Source of the DNA: Blastocladiella emersonii ATCC 22665 | Lineage: Eukaryota; Blastocladiomycota; Blastocladiomycetes; Blastocladiales; Blastocladiaceae | Assembly: GCA_025594325.1 (NCBI GenBank) | Contig: JANHCV010000003.1 | Span: 1,798,001 to 1,862,000 of the forward strand | Reading direction: 5' to 3' | Length of the DNA stretch: 64,000 bases | Made by a program: the position numbers and the translations under genes | In this document: in pieces, positions 21,358 to 32,439 of the stretch | Position numbering within the stretch: position 1 is the stretch's first letter | How the letters are laid out: the number at the start of each line of letters is the position of its first letter | Notes under the pieces: generated by a model | The model's input: only the letters and a program-made list of their open reading frames with translations | Database searches by the model: none | Told to the model about the DNA's origin: nothing

Positions 21358-24300
21358 TTACATCTGCGCCGTAAACACTTGCTGAATGATACTAGGCAAG
21401 TGCTGCGTCGTCTCGGCAAGGAACGCCTTGCCCGGGGGCAGCGCGCGCTTGAGCTCCTCGGCCTCGCGGCCGAGCGTGCCGATCAGGACCATAGCCGCGT
21501 GCACGTCGTTGCCGCCGATCGTGAGTGCGCGGGCGACCGAGCGCGGCGCGATATCGTAGCGGCGGAGGTTCGCGTCCGAGATGACGATGACGATGCTCGT
21601 GTCGTACATCTCGGCCTCGGCCGCGAGCTCGCGCACGGCCTTCTGGGTCGCCTCGAGCGTGTGGTCGCCGGCCCAGCAGTACTGCGAGTGCGCGACGAGC
21701 GTCTCGAGGACCTTGAACTGGTCCTTCTCGTGGCGCGGCGGGTTCTTGGCGTCGACGAGCGGGATCTGCGGCGAGTCGCCTGAGTGCGCGACCATGTCCC
21801 ACGTCAGCGTGGCCGCATCGACGCCGGCCAGCGCCTCCATGAGCATCACGGCGCACTCGAGCGACCGCGTGAGCCGGCCGTCGACGCCGTTGAACCGGTA
21901 CATGGACGCGGACGCGTCGAACACGACGCGCAGGCGTTTCGGCAGCTTGCCGCGACGGTCGTCGGCGGCCGCCGGGTCGGCGACACCGCGCCTCTTGAAC
22001 ACGGCGTGCTCGCCCGCGAGCCCGTCCACGAGCTTGGCGTCGTCGAGCTCGCCGTCCGTCTGGTGCCGCAGCCACACGCGCTCGTCGTCCTTGTTTGACG
22101 GGAGCGCGAGGACGACGCGGCGGAGCCGGTGCACGTGCCCGGCGACGGCGTTGCGCAGGTCCGTGTACGCGCGCATCTCGCCGTCGGCCATCCCAATCTC
22201 AGCGAGCCGCCGCGCGAGCGCGTCCTGGCCCATCTCGCGCGCCGCCTGCCGGATGTGCTCGGGGACGTTGGCCTTGACCTCGTCCGAGACCTGGTGCACA
22301 TCGTGCCCGGCGTCTAGCCGGTATGGCCCGCCGATCCCGCCAAGCCCCGCCGTGTCGCGGCCGCCGGTCCCGCCCGCCCACGTGTTGCCGCCAACGTGCG
22401 GGTTGTTGTTTGGGTCGACCTTGCCGTGCTTGGGCGCCGACGTCGACGTTGGCCCGTGGTTCTTCTGAATCTCGAGCCGCTGCCTCTTGGCCGCGGTGGA
22501 TGTGGGCGCGACCACGTCGACGAGCGAGTACCCCGGCATTGTGAGCCCGTGCCGCGCGAGCGTCGGGAGGACTACCGCCGCGAGCTCGTGCGCGTGCAGG
22601 TCAAAGTCGAGCACGTCGCGCAGCGCGTCGGCCGGCGAGTCGTTCGGGAACATGTCGAGGTGGCGGACGAGCGCGAGGAGTTCCTGGAGGCGGAGTTTGC
22701 AGCGTGAGCGAGTGTGACGTGAGGAAGTGATGCAGGAGAAATCGTACACGGAGACTGAACGGGTACGACACGGTCCCCTCGTCGAACGCAACGCGGAGCT
22801 CCTGGAAAGCCGCGACGAGCGACTTGAGCGTCGACTCGGCGAGCGACGGCGCCGCCTTGCGCAGGACGGCGAGCTCGGAGGCGGCGTCGAGGTTGTCGAC
22901 GGGGTGGCTAGAACGCATTCGCGTGAGTGTGTAGCCAAATTGCGAGCGAGCGACTTGACGTACCAGCTGAACACGTCGCCGATCGCGCCGATAAAGTCGT
23001 TGCCCATGAACGGCCAGCCGGGCTTGTTGGCGAGAAGGATGAGGCGGAAGTCCTGGCCACGCGGAGCGAGTCAGTCATCCCACTTGTCGGTGTCGGGCAA
23101 GGAAAAGCAGCGTACCGGATGCATGACAATGTCGCGCGGCCCAGCGTCAGCAGCATCGCGAACGACGCGGACACCGTTGGTCAGCGTCATCTCGCCGGCC
23201 TCGGCGAGACTCTTGAGGATCGATACGACGTGAACGGGGGCTACGCGACACGAAACAGTCAGCGTCGACGGATCCCCCACCGCAGAAATCCACGCGTACC
23301 CTTGTCGGCCTCGTCAATCACCGCCACATGCCCAAGCTTGATAGCCGCAACGAGCGGCGAGTCGCGGTACACGAGCACGCCGTTCTCGATGACGGGGACG
23401 ACGAGGAGCGATGACACGGTCGAGTCGCGGTGCAATTGCATGTACTGTCGCGCGCGCCCGATCTTGGCCAGGAACCAGTCGGCCGTCGCGTTCTTGCCAG
23501 TGCCCTGCGTCCCGCAGGCGAGGAGGTGCTCGCCCGCGGCCCAGTCGTACGCGAACGAGGCGAGGAGCTGCGCGTGCTGCGGGTTCAGGTGGAAGGACGG
23601 GACGTGCGGGATCAGCGACGGGTCCTGCGGCGCGGTCGCGGGCGGTACCGGCGGGAAGGCCGGGATCGTGTCGCTGTTGCGCTGGAGCGCGGGCTGGACG
23701 CCGAGGCGGTTCAGGGTCTCATCGAAGGCGCGGCGCACGAACGGCGGCACGAACGAGGTCAGGAACACGCGGTGCAGCTCGGCGCGGATGTCGTCGCTCG
23801 CGTCGTTGCCGCGGCCGCGAGCGAGGCGGATGAGTTGGCTACAATTGGCGAGAGGTGAGACTTGTGCGATGCGGCTGTGCGATGAGAGCGCGTACCGCAG
23901 GGTCAGCGTGTTCTTGAACACGTCGTGGTTGCGGAACTCGGCCGCGACGTTACACAGCATCGTGGCGCGCTTGGCGTCGCACTTGGCGACACGGCGGACG
24001 ATCTCGGCCTGCTCGGCGGGCGACGGGTCCGGCAGCGTGACGCAGCGGAACATCTCGCGGACGTCGTCCGAGAACCACGCGAGGTCGGCCTTCTTGACCG
24101 ACGCCGCGCCCTCGTCGTCGCTGAGCGCGGCACTCGGGACGGTCGCGACGGCGACGACGCGGAAGCTCGGGTGGATCACGCGGATCCCGTCAGGCAGTAC
24201 CCCGCCGTTCTCGCCCGCGAGCCGGTCCGCCTCGGTGCGGGCCACGAGGCGCGAGCCGTCGGGGAGCACCGTGTCGCGGTCGAGGACGAGCCGGGCGAGA

Positions 24301-25982
24301 CTCGCGAGCGCGCCGGGGTCGAGCGCCTCGACGCCGTCAAGGATGCACAGGTCGCCCGTGATCGCAGCGGCGACGAGCGACGAGTCCTCCCACGTCGTGT
24401 TCCCGTCGTTGTCCGTGGCGCGGCGCTGCAGCAGGTCGCGCGCGTGCATGTCGCGGTACACGTAGAAGGCGCGGCCGTGCGCGTACCCGAGCCGCGACGC
24501 GACGTGCGCGACGAGCCGGCTCTTGCCCGACCCGCGCGACCCGACGACCAGTACGTCGCCGAGCGAGTGCGCCTTGAGCAGGTCGGCCTGCGCGCGCTGC
24601 ATCCGCGGCGTCAGGATCACGGGCGCGTCGGCGCGCGTCGGCGGCGAGTGCGCGCCTGCGGGGACAGTGGTGGTCGGGCCCGACTTGCCGATCTGGACGG
24701 AGGCGGTCAGGGCGCCGACATCGTGGGTCACGGAAACCGCGGGCGGCTTGGCGGACGACGGCGGGACGATGGCGTTCTTGGTCAGGAGGAGGCCGAGCGC
24801 GTCCCGCTGGGCGCGGTTGAGGGCGAACGCCGGGTAGACAAGGCGCAGGTGCTCGGCAACGTGGTCTGCGGGACACGTCTGCACGAGGCGCGCGAGGGCC
24901 GACTTGGCCGTCTGCGGGAACCGCGGGAGGTCCGCGGCGTCGGCGCCGAGGTGCGCGAACTGGACCGTGTCGATGAGATCAAGCGCGCGGCGGAGATCGG
25001 TGCCCTCAGCCGCCGCCTTGACGGCAACGGGGCCCCAGTACCCGTTGACCTCGCCGTCAACGTACCGCGCGGCGAAACGCGAGCGGAACGGCGGGTCAAG
25101 CGGGCTGCCCTTGAACTTGGGCACGGGCGACCCGAGCGCGATGACGCGGAAGTGCTCGGACGTGGGCACGAGGTGGTCGACGCGCACGCCCGCCTCGCGT
25201 AGGGCGTCGGAGCGCGCCGGATGAACGAGGACACGGCCGTCGTCGAGCGTCATCTCGCGGTTCTCGAGCAGGTTGTTGAGGACCGGAAGCACGTTGCGCT
25301 CGGCCTTCTCGACGCCGTCGAGGATCAGCACGCCGCCGAGCGTCGCGGCACGGACAGCGGGGCCGTCGGTCCACACGACGCGCTCGACGGGTGTCTTCTG
25401 CACCTCGCGGCGCTGCTTCATGTCCGCGTCGCCGGAAATGTCGCGGTGAAGCGTGATGTACTCGACTAGACGAGTGGTGCGACGAGTGAGGTCCGGTTGC
25501 GATGCGGAGCGCGCGAGTTGTCTTTGTACCTGAACGCTGCGTCAGATGGCAGTACGCGAGAGCGAGCTGGCGCTTGAGGGGACCGGGAGGACTGCACGCC
25601 AACACGGATCAGTTCAAGTCATCGGCGCTGCAGCGCAGTGCCCAGCGTACCCGACGAGAAAGAGGTCCTGGCCGATGAGGTCCTTCTTCATCATCCACTG
25701 AAGGTGCTCCAGGATGATCTGGTCCGCCGCCATGTCGATGGCGGTCGGCGCGCCAGGGACCGCGGCAAGAATCGGCGGCGGTCGGAGCGGGACTGTCACG
25801 TCGCCAATCGAGACGGACGATGGCGAGATGGCTCGCGACGCTAGATGACAGGGTAGCGGCAGGCTGGATCAGCTCGAGATGCGCAAGTGTCGCTGGCGAG
25901 CGGCCCTACCGAGCCCACGGCCAGCATTGCCGCGGACCAGGTGCCGCGACATTTGCGACAGCCGGCGCAAGGCGGACGACAT
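21358..25982 (-). CDS. VWA8: VWA8-like mitochondrial AAA+ / von Willebrand A protein
   Basis: Nine exons on the minus strand: 25910-25982, 25651-25840, 25530-25591, 23896-25465, 23300-23838, 23116-23240, 22964-23052, 22748-22907 and 21358-22683. All introns are 56-69 nt; 4134 nt, 1377 aa. VWA8 proteins are mitochondrial ATPases with dynein/midasin-like AAA+ modules and a C-terminal VWA domain. Seen here: a basic presequence (MSSALRRLSQMSRHLVRGN); 'VSIGDVTVPLRPP'; a first P-loop-like GPPGPLKR near residue 88; 'VEKAERNVLPVLNNLLENRE'; Walker A GSRGSGKS near 420 and Walker B 'LCILDGVEAL'; a third Walker A GTQGTGKN near 760 with 'VAVIDEADKA'; 'DFRLILLANKPGWPFMGNDF'; and a MIDAS motif DASAS near 1190. 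The first P-loop lacks the usual GK[ST], and the protein is shorter than the human one (about 1900 aa). Confidence 0.92.
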
Positions 25983-26262
25983 GGTTGCACCGAGTGTTGG
26001 CGCGCTGATTCGTTTGCTTCGTGGTCAAGGGCTGCAGCGGGGAGAGGCGGAGTGAGGTGATCGACGCGACGACCATCACGGCGGCGCGGCTCGGCTGCGG
26101 CTCGGCCACCTCTCGGAAACGTCGGATGTGGTCAAGACGAGGGCGTGTATAGAGCAAGTGTATCATCAAAAAGGAAAGGGCGGAATCACAGGAATGGTCA
26201 AAACTGGGCAATGCGAGTCACGACGCGGCGTGGTCGTCGTCGGCGGCGCGGCCCAGGGCAGT

Positions 26263-27321
26263 CTAGTGGGCGGCGTGGTGGCCGGGCTTGGCCCCGCAGC
26301 GGCAGATGGGCCGCTCCGAGAGCAGCGAGGTGACCTCGCGGTGGATGGCCGACTCGCCGAGGACCTTGCGGCGGAGGACGTGGAGCAGGCGGACGAACGC
26401 AAACGACACGAAGAAGGCGACGATCACGAGCGGGTACATGTACACGGCAGCCTTGCTCTGCGGGTTGAGGAACGAGTAGACCCACTTGCCGTTGATGCCG
26501 TGCCACATGAACGCCCACGCGAGGTACAGGCACGCGGTCGTGATCACGGGGAACAGCAGCCACCACGTCGCGACCACAAGCGACGACGTGAGGAAGTGCA
26601 GGAAGATGACCACGATGTTGAGCGCGTGCACCGAGATGTTGTTCTTGCCCTTGAGCGTGTCGAAGGACGCGACGCCGTTCGCGGGCGCGAGGAAGCCCCA
26701 GTACACGGCCGACACCACGAACGCGAACGTGAACGACAGCGCGTAGCCGATGCTGGCGAACATGCGGAGCTTGCGCGACGAGGCGAGGTCGGTCGAGCGC
26801 GGGTCGTGCGAGTAGCGGACCGAGAGGTACAGCAGGAGCATCGAGAGCGCCCACAGACCGATGTACGAGCAGTCGGTGAAGTAGGACAGGATGGCCCACC
26901 CCGAGTAGTTGGCGAACGAGAGCGCGATCACCATCCACACGGTCGTCCACAGCGCGAGCACGACGCGGACCGCGAGCAGCGCGCGCGGCGACATCCATGG
27001 CGAGCACACGAGGTCGTACGTCGGCTGTCGCCGCGAGTACGTGGTCGCGTGCCAGATGCGGCGGTACCATGGCTTGCGCTCCTCGACCTTGGCCTTGGTG
27101 GCGGCCGCCTTGGCGCCCGGCCAGGCGGTCGTGCTCCCGCGCAGCGTGTTGGCCATGGATTGGCGCGTGGTATCGATCTGGAAGACGTCAATGGCGACCG
27201 ACTTGCGGTGGTTCGAGTGCGCCTCGACCGTCAGGCCGCCAAGCGCCGAGCGCGCGGGCCGCTCGAGAGGGTGGTTGGTGTGGCCGGTGCTGGTCGAGCT
27301 GATCGAGGTAGGGCCAGCCAT
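26263..27321 (-). CDS. Polytopic integral membrane protein (352 aa)
   Basis: Single-exon ORF with about six to seven hydrophobic segments in the central 230 residues (for example 'LAVRVVLALWTTVWMVIAL', 'IGLWALSMLLLYLSV', 'GYALSFTFAFVVSAVYWGF', 'PLVIVAFFVSFAFV'). A cytosolic-looking N-terminus (~100 aa, Ser/Thr/Lys-rich) precedes them and a Cys/His tail (ICRCGAKPGHHAAH) follows. 'NISVHALNIVVIFLHFL' followed by 'GKWVYSFLNP' recalls the FAR-17a/AIG1 fold (asparagine-His pair, 'GxWVYPFL'), a family of multi-pass hydrolases. The resemblance is weak and I do not assign an activity. It is head-to-head with nothing obvious: 1.1 kb of non-coding DNA precedes it. Confidence 0.7.
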   Translation of the reverse strand: MAGPTSISSTSTGHTNHPLERPARSALGGLTVEAHSNHRKSVAIDVFQIDTTRQSMANTLRGSTTAWPGAKAAATKAKVEERKPWYRRIWHATTYSRRQPTYDLVCSPWMSPRALLAVRVVLALWTTVWMVIALSFANYSGWAILSYFTDCSYIGLWALSMLLLYLSVRYSHDPRSTDLASSRKLRMFASIGYALSFTFAFVVSAVYWGFLAPANGVASFDTLKGKNNISVHALNIVVIFLHFLTSSLVVATWWLLFPVITTACLYLAWAFMWHGINGKWVYSFLNPQSKAAVYMYPLVIVAFFVSFAFVRLLHVLRRKVLGESAIHREVTSLLSERPICRCGAKPGHHAAH

Positions 27322-28410
27322 GGTTGTGCTCGATGCTCGGGGATGTGTGCTGGTTAATGTGCGAGTCTATGGTGATGTGGGCAGTCTACCACGCAAACGG
27401 CCGACGCGACGCAAGAGTAGCTGATTCGCCGATTGGGTGTGAAGCGGATCCGTTGCAGAAAGTCGTGGTTGATGCGTTTGTGCCGGACGAAGTCGATGCG
27501 TTCGAGGCGGGGAGGCGAGGAGTGGGCGAGCGGGCTGGCGGAGGTTCGCTCGCTCAGCCGGCTGTTGGGGCGGGATGATCGGCGCCAGGGGTTGTTCTCG
27601 CCGCTGATGCTCTCTGCCGTGACGACTCGGGAAGCAAGTATGAAGAACCTCTGACAGGGAAGTGTGAGAGTCGCGGGCGGGGCGACAGCGGCGACGACCA
27701 GCAAGGGACCGCGGCCGGCTGCATGAAGCGCCCTGCCCGAGACGAGCCGAACGCCACACTTGCGGCCACCACGACTCACGCGGGCTTTGATGCCGCGAGA
27801 GTGAGCGCAGAGCCGGGGCCGGCCCTGAGTCTACTACAGGCCGGCCTGTAATGCACGGCCAACTCATCGCTGGCGCCGCCAAGGACCAAGACCACCGCGA
27901 TCGTGCAGCAACGAGAGGGGAGCCAGAGTGGGGCCAGCCGCCACGGTGCATCGAGAAGGCGAGGCGGCGCCGCTCGCAACGTCTCTCATCTGAAACGGGG
28001 CGCTCCGCCAGCGCCACAGTGGATGCGAGTGACGCGAACACTCACGAGCGGGCGCGACGCGACGCGATCACAGCCGTGATCGACGACCTGATCCAGCACT
28101 TAACAGACTTGGATCGCACGAGAGCTTGAGCTCGGTAGGATTGTAAGAGCCAAGTGATCGACTAAGCACGTTCGCGAGCGACTACGTCGTGCGGGTGTGT
28201 GCTCAACCGTCAACCTGCCGTACACGCACGGTCAGCCGTCGATGAGCGGTTCGCGTCATCTCAGTTACATGGGCTCTCGGTGATAGCAAGGCTGCGAATG
28301 CGATAGACGGACGAGCAGCTTGACGAAAACTGCCCGACGTGTTCGAGCGTCAACCTCGATCCCCGACTTTGGGACCACGTTGCGACACCGCGACGGACGC
28401 GCGGAAGCCC
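27322..28410. other. Intergenic stretch before the left repeat arm
   Basis: About 1.1 kb with no ORF that looks coding, no RNA gene and no clear repeat. The last ~75 bp (about 28336-28410) are diverged but alignable with the reverse complement of the sequence just outside the right arm (about 53827-53905). The homology therefore extends past the perfect boundary. Confidence 0.5.
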
Positions 28411-28885
28411 GCAACGAGACGCGGTGGCTCGCGACCAGAGCTCAACTCTCAAGCTTGAGCGCGGAACTGCCGTTTCAACGCGAGCACGCGTCAGGCCATC
28501 GACTCCTCCGTGAACACCCGCGCGCTTTGTCAGCAACGCTTGCAGGTGCACTATTTCCGTGGACGTGGTGGACGCTCGGAAGAGTCATCGGCGGGCCGCA
28601 GTGGCGCAGCAGCTGGCGCAGCCCCAGCCTCCCAGCCCCACGGTGGCGTCGCAGCCGCGCGGCCGCGTCCCAGTGCGCCGGATTTACGAACCTTTGACTT
28701 GCGACCAGTCAGGCCTCGCCTCGCGAGTTTCAACATGCGGCGACTCGGCCCCAGTTCCATGGCGCGTGTTGCTCGCAGCGCTCCGCTCACCTCAGCGATC
28801 GCTCGCGGCGTGCGCAAAAAATGGACCCACGGCGTGGATTGCGCGTCTGGTGCAGGACCCGCGGCCATGGACTCCCGCCAAAAAG

Positions 28886-28891
28886 TATAAA
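28886..28891 (+). promoter_or_regulatory. TATA-box candidate of the protease gene
   Basis: The hexamer TATAAA lies 138 bp upstream of the protease start codon in an otherwise GC-rich region. The mirrored site in the other arm is 53346-53351. Position and sequence are suggestive only. Confidence 0.4.
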
Positions 28892-29028
28892 GCACGCGTG
28901 CTCCCGCGGCCTCGGGACCTGAAGAACGCCATCATCTCGAGCATCACACTCGCCCTAGACCGCCACCGCCGTCGTCGACGCACACACGCACTAGATCGAC
29001 CACCGACAACACCTAGAAGATCCTCGCC

Positions 29029-30606
29029 ATGACCAAGTCGTCCGCCGTGTTCCTCGCCGCCGCGGTCATTGCGCTCGCCAGCATCACCTCGTCGGCTGGC
29101 GTCAACGCTGCGCCGGCCGCCAACGCCGCGTCGCCGCTCCTCATCCCGGACGCGCGCGAGCTCATCAACGTGTCGTTTGGCAAGACCGACATTGAGTGGG
29201 TCTTCCCCGGCCAGTCCAACGCCCGTCGTCCGAGCGCCAACAACAACAACAACAACTCGGGCAACGTCGTGTTCCCCGGCCAGTCGGGCCGTCGCACCAC
29301 CACCGCGGCCGCCACGCCCAAGCCGACCGCTCCGGCCAACGGCGCCATCGCGTTCCCCGACGACGACGGTAACGTCGTGTTCCCCGGCCAGCCCTCCAAC
29401 CCGCCGCCCACCAAGCCCATCGCCCCCATCAACCCGACGCCCGTGACGCGCAACGGCCACGTCGTCGTGTTCGAGCAGACCATCGACATTGCCCAGGTCC
29501 AGCCCGGCGCCAAGAACATCTACTGGTCGCGCCTGCACTTTGACCGGTCCAAGACCAAGCTGCGCGAGAACTTTATCCGCGTCGACTTTCCGGGATTCGG
29601 CGAGGACCTGCCTGGCGACATCCTGCGCCTGACGTCGCTCGCCGACGGCGCGGTCCAGTACCTCAACTTCGAGTCGATTGAGCAGTGGAACTTCCGCTCG
29701 GCCGTCTTCAACGGCGGCAAGGTCAAGGTCGAGCTGCTCGCCGACCCCAACACGGACCCCAAGGAGAAGCCGTCGATCGTCGTGTCGCAGCTCGAGACCA
29801 ACACGCAGACCGGGTTCGGCTCCAACAAGGCGCAGCTGCCGCCGCCGGCGTCGCTGTGCACGGCCGCCGACGAGCGCAAGGCGTCGTCGGACGTTCGCAG
29901 CGTGCGCATCTTCCCCGTAGGTTGCACCGCCTGGACCATCACGGACAAGGCCGGGTGCCACGTCACGGCGGGCCACTGCTTTGACGGCAAGGTGCTCGAG
30001 GACCAGATCATCCAGATGAACGTGCCGCAGTCGGCGGTCATCACGTACGCGGGCCAGAAGACGGCGATCCTGCGCCACCCGCACCCCAAGTTCCAGTTCG
30101 CCGTCGACACCAAGTCGGTGCAGTTCAACCTGACGGCGCTCGGGCTCGGCGAGCAGGCCGAGGACTGGGCGTACTTTGGCACCTTCCCGAACCCCAACAC
30201 GGGCATGACGCACCGCGAGACCATCGGCAACAAGGCGTACACGCTCGCGGCCGTCGACCCCGCCACGGGCGACATTGCCCCGAACCAGGTCAAGGTCGGC
30301 AGCACGGTCAAGATCTACGGCTACGGCTTCGTCACGGCGCAGGCGCGCAAGCAGATGTCGCAGGTGCAGCAGGAGGACGACGGCAAGGTCGTCTCTTTCC
30401 CGGACCGCTTCCACATCCGCCACCGTATTGATACTGAGGGGGGCAATAGTGGCAGTGCTATCGCGATCGGAGACGTCGCCGTGGGCATCCACACCAACGG
30501 CGGGTGCACCGCGCGCTCCGCCGCGTCGGCCAACACGGGCTCGCTCGTCTCCATGCCCGCCTTCCAGCGCGCCATCAAGAACCCCAAGGGCGTGTGCAAG
30601 GCCTAA
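29029..30606 (+). CDS. Secreted trypsin/V8-like serine protease, left-arm copy
   Basis: Single-exon gene of 525 aa with a clear secretion signal (MTKSSAVFLAAAVIALASI.., cleavage likely around the AxA sites by residue 25-30). Residues ~55-125 form a Pro/Asn/Thr-rich region with three near-identical motifs, WVFPGQS, VVFPGQS and VVFPGQP. The C-terminal ~230 residues carry a serine-protease core: catalytic His316 in 'HVTAGHCF', Ser474 in 'DTEGGNSGSAI' (the DTxGGNSGS form is typical of S1B glutamyl-endopeptidase-like enzymes), and a candidate Asp379 in 'EDWAYFG'. Cysteines near 288-318 and in the tail probably form disulfides. Expected to be exported and to cleave proteins outside the cell. The substrate cannot be predicted. 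An apparently identical copy lies in the other arm. Confidence 0.85.
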   Translation: MTKSSAVFLAAAVIALASITSSAGVNAAPAANAASPLLIPDARELINVSFGKTDIEWVFPGQSNARRPSANNNNNNSGNVVFPGQSGRRTTTAAATPKPTAPANGAIAFPDDDGNVVFPGQPSNPPPTKPIAPINPTPVTRNGHVVVFEQTIDIAQVQPGAKNIYWSRLHFDRSKTKLRENFIRVDFPGFGEDLPGDILRLTSLADGAVQYLNFESIEQWNFRSAVFNGGKVKVELLADPNTDPKEKPSIVVSQLETNTQTGFGSNKAQLPPPASLCTAADERKASSDVRSVRIFPVGCTAWTITDKAGCHVTAGHCFDGKVLEDQIIQMNVPQSAVITYAGQKTAILRHPHPKFQFAVDTKSVQFNLTALGLGEQAEDWAYFGTFPNPNTGMTHRETIGNKAYTLAAVDPATGDIAPNQVKVGSTVKIYGYGFVTAQARKQMSQVQQEDDGKVVSFPDRFHIRHRIDTEGGNSGSAIAIGDVAVGIHTNGGCTARSAASANTGSLVSMPAFQRAIKNPKGVCKA

Positions 30607-30957
30607 GACTGCGCACTGTTTGCATCTCTCTATAATAGCATAGCAATAGTTTGTCTCATCAATCCCGTCCGTCGCGCGAAAGAGTGTGGCGCATCGCGCT
30701 CATGTGAGTGGCGCATCGCGTTCTTTCGGGCCATGAAACCCCGCGACACGACCGCTCCTTGAGCTCCCGCTCTTGCACAAGCTACCAGAGTGAATAGCGA
30801 GCTCAATAATTTCAGCAGCATGAACAGCGTCGAACCATTTTGCGCAGAGTTTACGTGGTACCCGTTGCGGGCTTGTCGCATTGGAGGGGGTGTCTTGACG
30901 AGCGGTCGAAGCAGCACACCAGAAAGCGACGCGACCCAGACCTGAGCATCACATGAT
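30607..30957. other. Non-coding stretch downstream of the protease
   Basis: No gene is seen. Around 30675-30740 the 12-mer TGGCGCATCGCG occurs twice as a direct repeat on either side of CTCATGTGAG, and the unit is bracketed by GAAAGA and TCTTTC. It could form a small hairpin at the end of the protease transcript. Mirrored at 51280-51630. Confidence 0.35.
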
Positions 30958-31150
30958 TGATCGACGCGTCTCACGACGAACGTCGTGGTGTGCAGCCGCG
31001 GCACGATCGTTGAGCAGGGCGCGGCCGCCGCGCTCATGGCCATCGAGGGCGGTGTGTTCGCGTCCATGGTGCGCGAGCACCAGACCAAGCGCGTCAATGC
31101 ACCTGCTCCCGCGATCATCTATCCCGAGACGGCCGAGTCGCGCGCCGCTC
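30958..31150 (+). pseudogene. ABC transporter nucleotide-binding-domain C-terminal scrap
   Basis: The open frame reads 'TRLTTNVVVCSRGTIVEQG' then 'GGVFASMVREHQ'. This matches the end of an ABCC/MRP-type ATPase domain (AHRLxT..VxDRIxVLxxGxIVEQG, then GxFAxMV). The expected stretch between the H-loop region and 'GTIVEQG' is partly missing, there is no upstream Walker motif, and the frame soon degenerates. A gene fragment, not a gene. Confidence 0.65.
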
Positions 31151-31552
31151 GTCGTCGTTCCGCCACATCGGCACGAACCGCGCGAGCAAGGCCTTCGACT
31201 CGCAGCTCTGCTGTTGCGCGTACATGGGAGACGCGTGTCGGAGACATCACGTGGCGCTGCCGATCACTGCTCCGATCGACGCCACATCGCCGTCGCTGCG
31301 TCAGCTGTTCTGTTCTATTTGAGGGAGTGTTATACACCACGATCTTGCCCTGTGCGGCCCCATGGACTTCATGCATTCAACAGATTAAGAGTCTCACTCT
31401 GGATACGTTCCCTTGCGGGGTGTATTCTGGGTACTGAGCGACGGGTCACCGTCCGCATCACGTCCGTTGGGTCAAGCGAGGCAGGTGACGGCGACCAAGT
31501 CGCTCCCTCCCCTCTCGTCCTCGAACCGAGGTGTCGAGAGGTACACCGAAGC

Positions 31553-31926
31553 GGCCTAGTCGGGCCCGCGCCGCGGAGCGTCGTGCGCGCGGGTTCATCC
31601 CTCGGGAGGGCCGGGGTTCCCATGCGGTAGGGGGTCCTTAGTCGCATTGAGCAGAGGCCTATCCGGGCCCGCGCCGCGGAGCGTCGTGCGCGCGGGTTCA
31701 TCCTTCGGGAGGGCGCGGGTCTCGACGCGTTTCGAGCCCGTCTCGCGACACTAACATCAAACGGCCTATCCGGGCCCGCGCCGCGGAGCGTCGTGCGCGC
31801 GGGCTCATCCTTCGGGAGGGCCGGGTTCCCCTCGCGTCAGGGGATCCTGAATATCACGTCACTTTGGCCTATCCGGGCCCGCGCCACGGAGCGTCGTGCG
31901 CGCGGGTTCATCCTTCGGGAGGGCCC
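31553..31926 (+). repeat. Four-unit tandem array (59-nt core, ~44-nt variable spacers)
   Basis: Four copies of a core starting 'ggcctatccgggcccgcg' and ending 'cttcgggagggc' begin at 31553, 31656, 31763 and 31866 (periods 103, 107 and 103). The cores differ by only one to four bases, while the sequences between them share little. The core contains near-complementary GC blocks (gggcccgcgc / gcgcgcgggttc) that could fold. No gene lies inside. Conserved cores between unrelated spacers make this more than a simple satellite. Mirrored at 50311-50684. Confidence 0.85.
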
Positions 31927-32439
31927 AGGACTTTGGCCGCAGTGCAAGCCTGAGTGTCGACCAAGAACACGAGCCTCGAGACCATGGCCAGGGCGGCGCC
32001 ACGGCGGCGCCGGCCCCCTCGCGCCATCGGCCCCCGCCGCCGGCGGGTGCCGGTTCTGGGAGCGCAGTTTTTTTTCGCGTCCAGATCTCAACACGTGAGT
32101 TCACCTGAGTAAGGAAACCAATTTCCGTCCGGTTTCATCGGGTTTTGAGATCGCCAAGAGAAGGCGCAAGCACCGGCGTGAGTTGAGCGAAGCTGGGGAG
32201 CGCGGCGGAGATCGCAGCGCGGAAAATGAAACGCAACAGCCGGGTGTTCGCGGCGCCCGCTCGGGCGCCTGGGTCGCCGCCCGCAAGTCGCACCTCGTTC
32301 TCTCTCCCCAGAACCCTTTCGCCCGCGAACGTACTACGCACTTCTCACGGAAACTTGGCGCTTCTGAGCACGCTCATCGTCGTCTCGCGTCGCACACTCC
32401 TGTCTCTGGCTCACAAACGCAATCCCACCTCGCCTTCGC
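31927..32439. other. Non-coding stretch between array and ABC fragment
   Basis: GC-rich sequence with a short (ggc)n-like patch around 31990-32040 and an octa-T run near 32070. No gene or RNA is recognised. Confidence 0.35.

Noticed and set aside
31553..31926. CRISPR-like layout (repeats with unique spacers)
   Set aside because: Eukaryotic context with introns, repeat cores of 59 nt, only four units and no cas genes. Treated as a tandem array.
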